Shown: positions 22,242 to 34,026, counted from the first letter of the stretch. The stretch: 64,000 bases of DNA from Candidatus Altimarinota bacterium (GCA_028689115.1 JAQTWV010000001.1:907204-971203); one strand, 5' to 3'. The notes: a model not told the origin generated them from the letters alone. A program made the numbers and translations.

Positions 22242-22937
22242 TTAATCACTTATAGTACTACCTTCCTTTTCTCATGAAATAGCTCTTAATATAGCTCAAG
22301 ATTTAGATAAATTTACTACTTTTATTATTTGATTTGACTCTTTTGCAAGCGATACTGCTGTTTGATCCATAATCTTAAGATTTTTTGAAATAACTTCATC
22401 GTATGATATTTTTTCATAAAATTTAGCATCACTATGTTTAATTGGGTCTTTATTATATATTCAATCAACTTTAGTCGCTTTTATCATCATATTACATTCA
22501 AGTTCAAGAGATCTTAAAACTCAACCTGTATCAGTCGTAAAATAAGGATTTCAAGTTCATCAAGTACATATAACAATATGTCATTTTTTTAGATATTTTT
22601 TTGCTGTATTTTTGTTGTATTTTTCAACAAAATCAACTCAATTTACATCCATAACAATTGACTTAATACAAGCTTTATCTAAGAAATTCTTTAAAACTAC
22701 TCAGTTAAAAACTGTAGACAACATACTTAAATTATGTGAATCAGTTGGATTTACTCAAGATGCAATAAGATTTGATCATCTATATATATTTCATCATCAA
22801 ACAACAATTGCTAATTCTATATTATTTTCCTTAATTTCTTTAATTTTTAATACTACATCTTCAACAAAACTCGGATCTATTCAAAAATCCTTTTCTCATT
22901 TCAATGCTTCTCAGCTAATTTTTAAAAGTACTCTCAT
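22242..22937 (-). CDS. pyrH: UMP kinase
   Basis: Phosphorylates UMP to UDP in pyrimidine synthesis (amino-acid-kinase fold, hexameric). It has 231 residues. Motifs in order: LLKISGEALKGEKDFGID at the start, IVVGGGNIYRG near 55 (UMP and phosphate site), ICTGGTGNPYFTTDTGG near 130-146, and KATKVDGIYNKDP near 160-172, followed by KIMDQTAVSLAKES. Glycines in the nucleotide loops are mostly TGA. It starts 6 nt after an unrelated lipoprotein gene, so the two are probably cotranscribed. Confidence 0.93.
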
Positions 22938-22943
22938 ATTTTT

Positions 22944-23960
22944 TTATTTACTTAATATATTTTTAAATAACATATCTGCAATAGTAACAGTGGCATAAGT
23001 ATCATTTTTTAACTTAAATTCAGAATTTTTATCACTTAAATTTGAAATATCTATTCATTCTCAAGTTTCAAGTTGCAAAACTCAATAATATCCATCAGGT
23101 GTGAAATAATGTTTTTCATAAATATACTTAGTTCAATCTAATCTAATTACAAAGAATGAAACTCATTCATTATCATAAATTGGCCTTAAACTATTCCAAA
23201 AAAACCATCATTCAACTTTATTAGACAAAAAATTATTTACACTATCACTATCCAAAGTTAAACCTGTACTTGTAAGTTTTTCAATTTGAAGTCATTTTAT
23301 ATCACTATATGTTATTTTAGAATCTCATAATTCAACTGGGTTTCAATAATATTGTCATACAGGTAAATTTGAAGTATCTACTTTTTCAGATTCAATTGGT
23401 TCTTTTTCAGATTGTAAAGAAGTATCATTTTCTGGTTTTAAAACATTCAAAATAAGTTCAGTTTTAGAAACTTTGTCTCAAGAATATGCTTCTATCAAAT
23501 AAACATTTCTTCCATAATCCATAGTTTCATACTTCAAAAATGCTCTATATAAAAATGTTTTATCTCCAGATTTAAAAGTTTTTAAAGTATAATTATCTTC
23601 TTTAAAAGTTGATCAAGAATTTGAAAAATTTACAATTATTTTATCTACATTAGTTGTAGTAGTTCCAGTTATTTCAAGAGATAAAGCAGATAATTTATCT
23701 TTATCAATATTATCTATTTTGATAAAACTATCAGTAGTTAAATCATTTATAATAACACTCTCTTCAATATTTTCTTTTTGATTTTTTTCAAGTTCATCAT
23801 ATCTAGCTTCATCTTCAACATTATAATCTTCCTCAATTGGATTATTTCAATTAAGTAATTCTTCTTTTGCTTTATTTATGTCATCATTATTTGATGAAAA
23901 ACATGAAGTTAATAGAAAAATTAAAACGCTTAATAGAAATATATTTATTTTATTTCTCAT
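22944..23960 (-). CDS. Predicted lipoprotein, unknown function
   Basis: A 338-residue protein with a type II signal: MRNKINIFLLSVLIFLLTSC, lipidated Cys at about residue 20, then an Asn/Asp-rich linker. Residues about 80-180 look like a beta-sandwich domain (LSLEITGTTTTNVDKIIVNF). After a Glu/Ser-rich spacer, a C-terminal domain of about 120 residues has many aromatics (EGWFFWNSLRPIYDNEGVSF, TPDGYYGVLQLETGEGID). No enzyme motif recognised. It lies 6 nt upstream of pyrH and begins just after the RNase J terminator. Confidence 0.65.
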
Positions 23961-23980
23961 AGTCTTAGTTTTAATAAAAT

Positions 23981-24017
23981 AAAAGACAAAAACAATAATA
24001 AGGAGTTTTTGTCTTTT
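23981..24017. terminator. Intrinsic terminator after the RNase J gene
   Basis: AAAAGACAAAAAC / GTTTTTGTCTTTT hairpin with an 11-nt loop and flanking A and T runs, just downstream of the leftward rnj gene. Confidence 0.8.
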
Positions 24018-24028
24018 GTAAAATATTT

Positions 24029-26005
24029 TTATACTTCTGTTAACATTGGTATAATCATTGGTTCTCTGTCTATTTTTTGTAATAAAAATTTTTCTAAATC
24101 ATCTCTTAGAATTTTTACTAAATCTTTTTCTTCCATATCTGGAACATCTTTTACAGTATTTTCATAGATATCTCTAGCTTTTTTTATAATCATTCTATGA
24201 ATAAATCTAACTTCTTCTAGATAAACAAGCCCTCTAGATTCTAGTTTAATATGTCATAAAATAGCTTTTGTTTTTTTATCTACCTTAAACATGATAACTA
24301 AAACTCCAGAATTCATCATTTTTTCTCTAGCTTTAATTACATGACTAGTAGCAAGTCACATTCAATGACCATCAATTATTAATTCTTGGATTGGAGCTTT
24401 TATTTTTGATTTAAATACATTACCATTTTTTGGTGCAAAATCAACGATATTACCATTTTCAAGCATAAGTACATTGTCTTCTTTTATTCAAAGTGACATT
24501 GCAGTATTTTTATGAACAGTTCTAAAATACAAATCTCAAAAAATTGGCATAAAATATTTAGGCTTAACTAAATTTATCATGATTTTTTGTTCTTCTTGAA
24601 ATGCATGTCATCATGTATGAACTTCTCAATCATCTTTTGTAACTACATTTGCTCAAAGTTTGATCAATTTATTAATTATTCAAACAACTGATTTTTCATT
24701 ACCTGGAACAACCGAAGAAGAAAATACAACAGTATCTCATTTTATGATTTCAACTGAATTATGTTTTCATTCACTCATTCTTGCAAGTGCAGAAAATTGT
24801 TCTCATTGACTTCAAGTTGTAATAATAATTTGTTTATGTGGAAGAATTCATTCTGTATTTTTTGGTGTCATCTTTTTAACAACACCTGGTTTTATATTGA
24901 TATAACCAAGTTCTTTTGCAATAGCCACGTTTTCAACCATACTTCTACCACTTAAAAATATAGTTTTATCATATTTTTCAGCAATATCTATAAGTTGTTG
25001 TACTCTTGAAATCCAAGAAGAAAATGTAGCAATAATAAGTCTACCTTTATGATGATTTGAAACTATTTTTTCAAGTTCTTCTCATACATTTTTTTCACTC
25101 ATAGAAAATCATTTTCTAGTTGAACCTGTAGAGTCTGACATCAAAACTGAAATTCATCTTGAACCAATTTCACTAATCCTATCTAAATCTGCAGGTGTAT
25201 CAATTGCAGGAGTAAAGTCTATTTTAAAATCTCATGTATGTACAATCTTAGTTCCACCTGGTGATTCAATATATAATCAAGCACAATCAGGAACACTATG
25301 ATTTACTTTAAAAAACTCAACTTCAAATTGACCTATTTTAATTTTTTCTTTTTTTCAAGCATCAACTTCAACTAAAGTAGCATATGATAACAATCAAGCT
25401 TCTTCTAATTGTTTTTTAATTAATCAAATAGTAAACTTAGTACCATATAATGTTGGGCATCATAATGCTGGATACACGTGTTTTAAAGAACCTATATGAT
25501 CTAAATGTGCATGAGTTATAAGAAAACCTTTTATGTTTTTTTTGTAGTTAACTAAAAAAGAAACATCTGGAATAGAATAATTTACTCCTAGCATATCTGC
25601 ATCAGCAAATTGTACTCCACAATCCATAAGAATTATATCATCTCAATATTGAGCCATTCACATATTTTTTGCTCAAGTTTCATTATTTCCTCAAATTGGA
25701 ATAAATCTAGTATAACCTTCTCTTAAAGAAGGAAGATAAAACTTAGTCTCAGGAAATTTAGAAATAAATTTACCTCTAATTTCATTTGATTCTTGTTTTG
25801 GTTTATTTTGTTTATTTGGATTGTTTGAATTATTTTGATTATTTGAAAATGTTTTTACATTTTTATGAAGTTGTTTTTGTTCAGCTTCTATGTTTTCAGT
25901 AGTTCAATCCATTCATTCATTAAGTATAATATGTTGATCTACTATATCATCATTATTTTGAATTCAGTCAATTTCTTGATCTAATTCATCTAAAAAATCT
26001 TTCAT
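24029..26005 (-). CDS. rnj: Ribonuclease J
   Basis: A metallo-beta-lactamase/beta-CASP nuclease with 5'-3' exo- and endonuclease activity, the main mRNA-decay enzyme in many bacteria lacking RNase E. It has 658 residues. A ~90-residue Gln/Asn/Lys-rich N-terminal extension (EAEQKQLHKNVKTFSNNQNN) is disordered and not part of the usual core. The core has IPIGGNNETGAKNM, THAHLDHIGSLKH (zinc ligands), HTGDFKIDFTP, DSTGSTRKGFSMSE, the beta-CASP GRSMVENV, and VHTGGHAFQEEQKIM. The C-terminal domain ends REPMIIPMLTEV. It is a monocistronic unit with its own terminator. Confidence 0.93.
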
Positions 26006-26210
26006 TAAATTAATTTTTTTATAAATATAAAATTCATATAAAAATAACTAAAACTCATTTTACAAGTTTTATAATTCACAAAAATAGTTTACTTTTTAAA
26101 AAAGTAATTTCAATTATGGCTGAATATTTTTGAGGTTTTTTTATATTTTCTAAAAGCACTTTTCTTAGTCTTACTAAAAAGTTACTTTTATATAGCAAGC
26201 AAGAGTATAT

Positions 26211-27083
26211 CTATTTTTTCAAATACTGCAAAAAATTTTCTAAAGAAAACTCTATTTTAGTTATATCCCGATAATAAGGTTTGATTTCATTAGTTGATTT
26301 ATAGTTATCAGATTTAAACTCATCATTCCTAAAAACATATTTTGAAAAAAAATCATATTTCTCTTTTAAAACTAAAGAATCATTAGATTTCTCTAAAAAA
26401 TCTCAATTATGTAATATATAATAAGTAAAACTTTCAGCAAAATCTTCATATTTATTTGTCATAGCATAACCTGAAACAAAGTCTTTTTGTTCAAGTCATG
26501 CCTTGATTGTACTTATTCAATCCCAAGAAATAAAATAAAAATAATCACTTATATCGAAAGTAACCTTTTTTTCTAAAATATATAAATCAAAAAAATGTCC
26601 AAATTCATGTATAGAAACTGCTAATAATTCTCAAACGGACATATTATAAATTCAAAAAAGTTTTAACTTCTTGTCTTGCATTTTTCATCTAACTTCTCAT
26701 TTTTCCTTATTAAAAACAACATCTAAACTTGATATCTTATCTTGAATATAAAAAGTATTTAAAAAAGTGTCAATTGGTAAAAAATAAGAAGAAAAAGCAA
26801 ATTCAGAAAATAAATCATTTGGAATATATTTATATTTTATTTTTATAGCTGAATTAAGATTTTGTAAAAGTTTTTCTTCTACTTTTTTATTTAACAATTC
26901 ATTATCAACAACATTATCACTATGGTTTATTTCAACTATTGGATCAATATATTTTTCTTCTATTAATGAATTTTGAAAATCATCTTTTCATCAAAAAAAA
27001 TAGTTTTTTGTTATAAAAATCAAAAAACTAAAACTCAAAGTAAAAATAAGGATTTTTACTAAATTTTTTTTAAATTTAAACAT
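26211..27083 (-). CDS. Membrane-anchored zinc metallopeptidase (HExxH), putative
   Basis: A 290-residue protein. An N-terminal hydrophobic segment (ILIFTLSFSFLIFIT, residues about 10-25) is a signal or anchor. HEFGHFFDLYI near 160 is a HExxH zinc site. NKYEDFAESFTYYIL near 208 supplies the Glu/Asp-containing third-ligand helix common in gluzincin-like peptidases (compare 'EdfAes' in secreted putative metallopeptidases). It lies 1 nt after the first of four VirB2-like genes on the same strand, so it may process surface or secretion components; that is inference. The substrate is unknown. Confidence 0.68.
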
Positions 27084-27084
27084 A

Positions 27085-27498
27085 CTAATTTAAAGAATAA
27101 ATAACTCTAACAAGTAGATTAATTATAAAAGAAGCTGTGATTAATCATAAAAATCAAATAATTGACCATTTTATAATATCTTTTGCTTTATTAACTTTTT
27201 CATCTTCTCAAGCACTAATTGTAAGCATAAAAGCTCAATAAACTATTCATAAAACAGCACCAATTCAAAGAAAAAGTGAGAGATTTTTTACCCAATTATT
27301 AATTGTAATTTTAAATCCATCTCAATTTATAATTGTAGCTTCTGATCAAACTAAAGTAGAACCAGATAAACAATTATTTAAAGAATCAGTTATACTTGAA
27401 TTTGTAAGTGGATCATAAGTACAATCAGCTGCTAAAACAACAGATAAATTAAGTAAACTAAAAATTAAAATCAAAAATGCAATAATTATTTTTTTCAT
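27085..27498 (-). CDS. VirB2/TrbC-like two-helix membrane protein
   Basis: A 137-residue protein. The signal peptide AFLILIFSLLNLSVVLAAD is followed by a short extracytoplasmic part with two cysteines (DCTYDP, LNNCLSG). Then come two hydrophobic helices, NLSLFLGIGAVLGIVYGAFML and WSIIGFLGLITASFIINLLV, flanking the polar turn SAGEDEKVNKAKDIIK. That layout (helix, Gly-Asp/Glu-Glu-Lys turn, helix) is shared by VirB2/TrbC pilin-like proteins, common in Candidate Phyla Radiation genomes. It ends on TAG 1 nt before the metallopeptidase gene. The pilin role is inference from topology. Confidence 0.6.
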
Positions 27499-27507
27499 TA
27501 TTTATTA

Positions 27508-27873
27508 TTATAAACTTAAACTAGAAACAATTTTTACAAGTCACCAAGCCATAAATACAAAAAATATTCAGATAACAGCGTAAATAGTATGCATCCAAGC
27601 TTTTTTAAATTCTTCTGGATTTCATCTTGCAGTTGCAAATTTAATACCAATAAATATAAAAACAGCAATTGAAATAACCATAATAACTGAAAATACTTCT
27701 GTTTTAAACCAAACAAATAATCATCATAAGATACTTGAAGTTGAAGTTCAATCTATAGTTCAAATAGTTGGTTCTGTTACTTCTATTAATTTAGTTTTAA
27801 CATCTGCAGCATAAGAAATTCAAACAGACAAGAAACTTGTAAGAAGTGAAGTTATATAAAGTAATTTTTTCAT
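27508..27873 (-). CDS. VirB2/TrbC-like two-helix membrane protein
   Basis: A 121-residue paralogue of its neighbours. The signal peptide ITSLLTSFLSVGISYAADVK is followed by a short spacer, then a hydrophobic helix WFKTEVFSVIMVISIAVFIF, a polar turn TARGNPEEFKKAWMH and a second helix YAVIGIFFVFMAWGLVKIV. The turn differs from the usual GDEEK and is shifted to GNPEEF. It lies 9 nt upstream of the next gene on this strand and is part of the four-gene run. Same reservation about function. Confidence 0.58.
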
Positions 27874-27892
27874 AAGTTTTTTAAATTATAAT

Positions 27893-28279
27893 TTAGCCAA
27901 TTCTAATATTATTTAGAAAGTTTATTATTCACCAAGCAGAAATAGAAACAAAAACTCAAACTAGAGACCAAATAATCCATTTTTTAGCTTTATTAGCTTT
28001 TTCTTCTTCTCAGGCTGACAGCAAATACATTATACCACTAAATATAAGAGCAAATACTGCAAATACTGCAACTATTTGAATAAATTCTCAAATAAATTTA
28101 GACATAAATTTTGCTCAAATGTTGTTAGCAATATTTACTTTTGATGGTGTAGTTATAGATGTACTATTTGCACATCATGGTAATCAAGCACAATTAACAT
28201 CTGGAGTTGCAGAATATGATATATTTACACTTAAAAAAGTAAACATAATAAATAATAAAACAATTATTTTTTTGTACAT
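27893..28279 (-). CDS. VirB2/TrbC-like two-helix membrane protein
   Basis: A 128-residue protein. The signal segment IIVLLFIMFTFLSVNISYSA precedes a Cys pair (VNCAGLPGCAN). Helix 1 is FIQIVAVFAVFALIFSGIMY, the turn is LLSAGEEEKANKAKKW, and helix 2 is IIWSLVGVFVSISAWGIINF. The SAGEEEKxNKAKK turn closely matches the 137-residue paralogue (SAGEDEKVNKAK), showing common descent. It sits between the other members with 17-19 nt gaps. Confidence 0.62.
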
Positions 28280-28296
28280 ATTTATCTTTTAGTAAA

Positions 28297-28749
28297 TTAA
28301 TTTTTATATAATAAATAACTAACAATTGCAATCAAATAATATGAAGTTAATGCAACTATCATAGCATAAACTCAAGACATAAATATAGATTTTCATTTAC
28401 TCAAAAGTTCATCTTGTCCATTATGTAAGATCATATATCAAGAACCAATAGTCATAATAAACACTGACAAAATTCAAAGTGCTATCATCATATTTTGAAT
28501 AAACGTTCAAAGTAGCCAATTTACTCTTTCCTTAGTAGTTGATCATTGTCAAACAATTCAAGGAGAAATATCATCTACATTTATTTGAAAATCAGAACTT
28601 GTTAGATCTCAAGATTTGTCACTATATGCAGAATCTTCAGAATTTCACCATTGATCATTTAACATTTGTTCTTGTTCAGTTAACGCAAAAGAATTATTAT
28701 AATAGAATAAACTGAAAAATAAACACAAAAATAATAATATTTTTTTCAT
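28297..28749 (-). CDS. VirB2/TrbC-like membrane protein, first gene of the run
   Basis: A 150-residue protein. The signal peptide is ILLFLCLFFSLFYYNNSFAL, followed by a ~60-residue extracytoplasmic region rich in Asp and Ser. Helix 1 is MMIALGILSVFIMTIGSGYM, the turn is HNGQDELLSKGKSIF, and helix 2 is GVYAMIVALTSYYLIAIVSY. The turn GQDELLSKGK corresponds to GDEEKxKxGK in the other members. It is the first gene after a divergent intergenic space of about 105 nt shared with a glycosyltransferase, so the promoter for the whole leftward run lies there. Confidence 0.58.
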
Positions 28750-28855
28750 ATAATAAATTAATTAATTATAGATTTATTGAATTTTAACAAAAAATTAGTT
28801 TTTTTCAAAAAATAATTATTATTTAGATAGTTTTTAAAAAATAAATTATAAATTA

Positions 28856-30010
28856 ATGAAAATAGCAATCCTTCATGAAATGCTTATAAAACTTGGCTGA
28901 GCTGAAAAAGTAGTAGAAAACTGGATGAATTTATTTCCAGATGCAGATATTTTTACTCTAATTTATGATGAAAATAAAGTTGGAAAAATATTTCCAAAAA
29001 ACAAAATAAATAAACAAGTTTTTTCTCTTAAAACTCAAAAAATATATTCTTTGACAAAAAAACAAAGGTTTTGTTTACCTTTTATGTCTAGAAGTGTTGA
29101 AAGTTTAGATTTTTCAGATTATGATTTGGTTTTGTGTTCTAGTTCAGGTTTTGCTCACTGAGCTATAACTAAACCTGAAACTAAATTTATAGTTTATTAT
29201 CATTCTCCTGCTCGTTATATTTGGGATTGGACAAATGAATATAAAGCAGATTTATGATTAAATTCTTGATGGAAAAACTATATTTTAAAACCATTAATTA
29301 ATAAAATGTTTTTGAAAATTAGAATTTGGGATTTTATAGCTAGTAATAGAGTTGATATAAGTATTGCTAATAGTAAAAATACTGCAAAAAGAATAGAAAA
29401 ATATTATAGAAAAGATTCTATTTTGTTATATCCACCAATTGAAACAAATAGATTTAGTAAGAGAATAAAAAAAATAGAAAGTAACTGGAATAATAAACCT
29501 TTTGAAAATAATAATTATTATATAATAATTTCTGCTTTAACAGAATTTAAAAAACTAGATATTGCAATAAAAACATTTAATAATTTAGAGGAAAATTTAC
29601 TTATAATTTGAGCTTGAAATTACAAAGAAGAATTAGAAAAATTAGTAGAAAAAAATAATATAAGCTTTGTTTGAGCTAAATATAATGATGAACTTGTGTA
29701 TTTAGTACAAAATTCTCTTGGTTTAATTTTTCCATGAGAAGAAGATTTTTGAATAGTTCCAATAGAAGTTATGGCTGCATGAAAACCAGTTTTCGCTTAT
29801 AATGCTTGATGATTAACTGAAACGGTTTTAGCTTGAGTTACTTGAGAATTTTTTGATAAAAAAGATTGAAGTGATTTTATAGAAAAATTTAAAATATTTC
29901 ATACAAATAATTTAGAAAATAAATATAAAACGGAAAATTGTGAAAAACAAGCTTCACTTTTTAGTAAAGAAATCTTTGAAAAAAGATTAAAAGAAATAAT
30001 AAAACAATAA
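28856..30010 (+). CDS. GT4-family glycosyltransferase
   Basis: A 384-residue GT-B fold enzyme. The N-terminal half has KIAILHEMLIKLGGAEKVVE, a GG turn typical of donor-binding GT4 enzymes, and an acceptor region with VYYHSPARYIWDW. The C-terminal half has the retaining-GT signature FPGEEDFGIVPIEVMAAGKP (E-x7-E), followed by VFAYNAGGLTETV. It probably adds a hexose to a surface glycan in the cytoplasm. The next gene is an O-antigen-ligase-like protein, which fits a small polysaccharide unit. A -10-like TATAAA lies only 4 nt before the ATG, so the start may be near-leaderless. Confidence 0.83.
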
Positions 30011-30036
30011 AAAATTTACATTTTTATTGTTTTATT
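30001..30036 (+). terminator. Intrinsic terminator after the glycosyltransferase gene
   Basis: AAACAATAAAAA / TTTTTATTGTTT hairpin overlapping the stop codon, followed by T-rich sequence. Confidence 0.65.
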
Positions 30037-30068
30037 TATTATATACAAAATAACATTAATTAATTTAT

Positions 30069-31313
30069 ATGAATATATTTTCCTATCTTACAAAATTTAG
30101 TGTAATAACACTACCTTTTTACGTATTTTTTACAGTATTTTTTGGTTACTTAACTTGATTTAACAAAGTAGGTTTTTTCTTAAAAGAATGACTTTTAATT
30201 TTAATTTTTTTAAGTTTAGTTTATGAATTTATAAAAGCTAAAAAATTACCTAAATTAGATATATTAGATTATTTAGTATTTGCTTACATTTGATATGGAG
30301 TTTGAATTACTCTATATAATTCTCTATGATTAAATAGCATAATATACTGATGAAGATATGATTTTATGTTTTTAATTGTTATGATTATTTACAAACATTG
30401 AGCTGAATTTTTAAAAGTTAAAAAAGAAGAATTAATTAGACTATTTGTATATTCTGGAGCTTTATCACTACTATTTTGAATACTTGTAAAATTTAGACTT
30501 AAAGAAGAATTTTTAGTAGAATTTTGATATGTAGATTATGCAAGTAATTGGGTATTTAAATGATGAATTCCAGTATATCACGGACTTGAAAATTCTTGAA
30601 TAAGAAGATTTCAATGAATACTTGATGGACCAAACGCAATGGCATATTTTTTAGTAATTTTTTCTTCAATGTATCTTTATTTACAAAAAAAGAAAAATGA
30701 ATTCTATGTTTATGCTAGTATATTATTTTTATTTTGGCTTGTTTTACTAACATATTCTAGAAGTGCATTATTATGAATCATAGTTTCTTCTGGTATAATA
30801 TTTTTAGTAAGTATAAAATATATTTATAAAAATTATAGAAAAGTATTTCTAAGTGTCTTACTTTTTACACTATGATTTCTAAGCATTTTATGAATTATAT
30901 TTCAAACTCAATTAACAAATATAATATTTAGAACATCATCTACAACTGGTCATTTTGACAGAATGAGTGTTTGAATAGAAAGATTTAAAGAAAAACCACT
31001 TTGAGCATGATTAGCTGAAGCTGGTCCAGCATATAGAAACATATATCCAGATAAACAAACAAAGGAAGATGAAGTAAAATATATTCCTGAAAGTTGGTAC
31101 ATACAAGTTTTAATAGAATGATGAATAATTTATTTTGTTATATTTATAAGTATATTATTAATTGTTCTTAGAAAATTATATTCTAAATCTAAGATAATTT
31201 TTTGAATGTTTTTAGCTATATTAGTTATGAATATATTTCTTCATATATTTGAAGCAACATATTTGTCAATGCTAATGTTTACATTTATTTGATTATTTAT
31301 AAGTAAAAAATAA
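30069..31313 (+). CDS. O-antigen ligase (WaaL/Wzy)-like membrane protein
   Basis: A 414-residue polytopic protein with about ten to twelve hydrophobic segments. The diagnostic region near residue 180-240 contains RRFQGILDGPNAMAYFLVIF (family 'G...dpN..a.yl') and later LTYSRSALLGIIVS ('sRta.la...'). A large extracytoplasmic loop follows (IERFKEKPLGAGLAEAGPAY), which in WaaL and Wzy proteins carries the glycan-transfer site. It probably joins or polymerises a lipid-linked glycan at the membrane, with the preceding glycosyltransferase acting on the same pathway. A terminator follows directly. Confidence 0.72.
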
Positions 31314-31316
31314 AAT

Positions 31317-31348
31317 GAAAGGGTAAAATTTATTTTTAACCCTTTTTT
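31317..31348 (+). terminator. Intrinsic terminator
   Basis: AAAGGGTAAAA / TTTTAACCCTTT hairpin with a T run, in the 36-nt gap between the ligase-like gene and the next ATG. Confidence 0.78.
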
Positions 31349-31349
31349 T

Positions 31350-33569
31350 ATGAAAAAAATTTTTACGTCTCTCCTTTTAATTAGTTTGTTTTTTAATTTA
31401 TTTTTTGTTAATAATACTCAAGCAGTATATGTGGATGATTATTACACACAAGAGTTAGATACAATTAAATTAGAGTTAAAAGACTCTAAAAATTGAAATA
31501 ATTATATCAATAAAATTGATAGTTTCATAGAAAATAATAAAAATAATGAAAAATTATTATCTAAATTATATCAAAAAATAGATGATGTAATTTATGAAAC
31601 TGAATTTAAAAATAATGAAACTGAAAATATTATTTATTACCTATATTATAAAACGTATATTGAAATATTAAATATAGAAGATAGTAAAAATAGTGAAATT
31701 TTAAGTTCAACAATAAGTAATGAAGATAAAGAAATAGCAAAAAATAAAATATATAAACTTCAACAAGATTTATATAATATGAGCAAAAAATCTCTAGATA
31801 AAGTTTATACAAATTTTTCTAAGACAAACAATAAAACTGAAACTTGAGATATAAAAATAAATTTAGATATAAATAATGAAACTTACTGAAATCTAAAATC
31901 AAGCTTTGAATTAAATAATTATGAAGCAAATACTTACAATTTTGATTCAAAAGTAAAATGAGAATTTAAAGCACTTATTGAAGCTATTCCTAAATGAGAA
32001 GATGCAATAAAACTTCAAATTAAAAGTATAGTTGATTTAGTAAGTAAAGATGGAAATATATATTTATTATTACAAGATTTCAACATATTAAATAAGGATT
32101 GAACAGATAAAATCAAAACATATTTAGATAAATTAGAAAAAGTAGTGAAAGAAAATAAATACATAAAATATGAAGATAATAACAATAAATTATCATATGA
32201 AATATTAAAATCACTAAATTATACAAACATAGAAAGTGATTTAAAAACTACATTAAATAAACCATTATTTGAAGCATACAATAAGATTTGAGATAAATAT
32301 TATTTGAGACCAACAAAATTTGCTTGTGATAAGATGAAAGAAATTTCAAATAAATTTGATCCATTTAATTGAAAAGAATGTAGTGAAACTCAATACAATG
32401 ATTTACTAAAAGATTTTAATAAATCATGAAAAATATATTTAACTATTTCATGAAATAATTCAATAATTTGATTTGAATGAAAATTAGATGGTACTTTAGA
32501 AAAAAATTCTTGATATATATCATTTAATGACAATGAAATACTAGAAATAAATTATGAAATAATTCCAGAACAATCTACATATCCTGACGAATTTTTTAAA
32601 TTTAATTTCAAAAATAAACAAAGTATAAAACTTAATTTCTATGCTGATAAATGAGATATTGATGTAAATTTTGATTCTAAATTAAACCAAGATAATAATT
32701 TTTTAAGTTATAAATTAAATTGAAAAACTCCTGAATTTAATATAGTTTCTGAATTAAATAATTATAAAATAACTTGAGATTTTAATTATACTATTAAATG
32801 ATATGATTATGATACTTGAGAGTATATAGATAAATCTTATATTTCTTGAAACATAGTTTGAAACACAAATTATCAAAATAAAATTAATAATTTAAGTGTT
32901 GATTATAAATGAAAAGATTTAATAAAAAACATTGAAAATTTAAGTTGAAAAATCTCAATTAATAATAATGAATTCTTATTCAAAAATAATTATAATTGAG
33001 AATTTAATAAGAATATTATAGATTTAAATTGAAAACTTGATACAAATTACTTATTAAATGATTTAAATTTAAAAATAGATTCGCAAAAAAGAAATGGAAA
33101 TTATGATTATGATACTTATGAATATATTTATGATGATAATTTTACTCCAAATTTCAATGTAAATTTAACAATAAATAACAAAAATATAACTTGAAAAACT
33201 TTTGTTTATAATCAATGAAAAACTTTTTTTGAAATAAATACTAGCTGAGATTATTCAACTGAAAAAATTGACATAAAAAATAATTTTAAGATTAATGATG
33301 AAAATTTAAACAGAAGTTTAGGAAATAACATAACTTGAAATTTAAATATAAAATGAGATTTTTCAGAAAACAAATATAATATGTACTTATTGTTTGATTT
33401 ATTATCAAATTCTTGAAAAATTATAAATTTTGAAATAGAAAATAATAGCAATATAACTCCAAATAATAAAGAAATAAAAACTCCTACAAATACAATAGAT
33501 TATAAGGATGCTTTTGATATAAAAGATTATAATGATAATTACTATTACGATGATGGTTATGATTATTAG
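31350..33569 (+). CDS. Secreted Asn/Lys-rich protein, unknown function
   Basis: A 739-residue protein. Signal peptide: FTSLLLISLFFNLFFVNNTQ, cleavage near residue 27. A helical, charged segment lies at about 30-160. From about 165 on it is a long run of beta-type repeats with the recurring pattern 'x-hydrophobic-x-x-N/K-G-K/E' (for example NNITGNLNIKGDFSENKY), suggesting a repeated-strand fold. It ends in an acidic Tyr/Asp tail (NDNYYYDDGYDY). A Cys pair (CDKMKE and KECSE) lies at about 325-350. No family recognised. Codon use and amino-acid makeup match the neighbours, so there is no sign of recent transfer. Confidence 0.65.
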
Positions 33570-33571
33570 CA

Positions 33572-33604
33572 TAAAAAATAAGTGTTTAAAAACACTTATT
33601 TTTT
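33572..33604 (+). terminator. Intrinsic terminator
   Basis: AAAAATAAGTGTTT / AAACACTTATTTTT hairpin directly after the TAG stop of the Asn/Lys-rich protein gene, followed by a T run. Confidence 0.8.
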
Positions 33605-33675
33605 ATATTTATTCATCTTGACTTTTTATGTTTTAATTGTATTATATTTTATATTATTAAATAACTATACAAACT

Positions 33676-34026
33676 ATGAAAAAATTATTATACATTTTTA
33701 TTGGTTTATTATTTATATCATCTTCTATATCACAAACTTCAGCAGTTGATACAAAAGATGCAATCTTCAAAGAAATAGCACTAACTACTACTCAAGTAGA
33801 AAAAGATTATTCAAAAAAATATACTGAAACTCTTGATTTATATTTCAATAAGATAAGATATTATAAAGAAGTAAATAAGTTAAAAGATTTGGAAAATAAA
33901 CTAGAACCAATTATAGAAAAATATAATAAAAAAACATACTTGAATTCAACTCAAAAAAAAGAATTTAACCTAATTAAAAACATTTATTATAGATCAAAAA
34001 TATTATCATTGTATTACGTAAAATAA
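33676..34026 (+). CDS. Small secreted helical protein
   Basis: A 116-residue protein. Signal peptide: LLYIFIGLLFISSSISQTSA, cleavage near residue 24. The mature part is charged and helical, rich in Lys, Tyr and Leu (VNKLKDLENKLEPIIEKYN). It is one of the few genes here with no TGA codon. It has its own terminator and follows another secreted-protein gene. No family recognised. A periplasm-equivalent or extracellular role is likely from the signal peptide. Confidence 0.65.
   Translation: MKKLLYIFIGLLFISSSISQTSAVDTKDAIFKEIALTTTQVEKDYSKKYTETLDLYFNKIRYYKEVNKLKDLENKLEPIIEKYNKKTYLNSTQKKEFNLIKNIYYRSKILSLYYVK

Noticed and set aside
23960..24030. Attenuator upstream of the lipoprotein-pyrH unit
   Set aside because: The hairpin is better explained as the terminator of the leftward RNase J gene; no leader peptide or uridine-related motif was seen.
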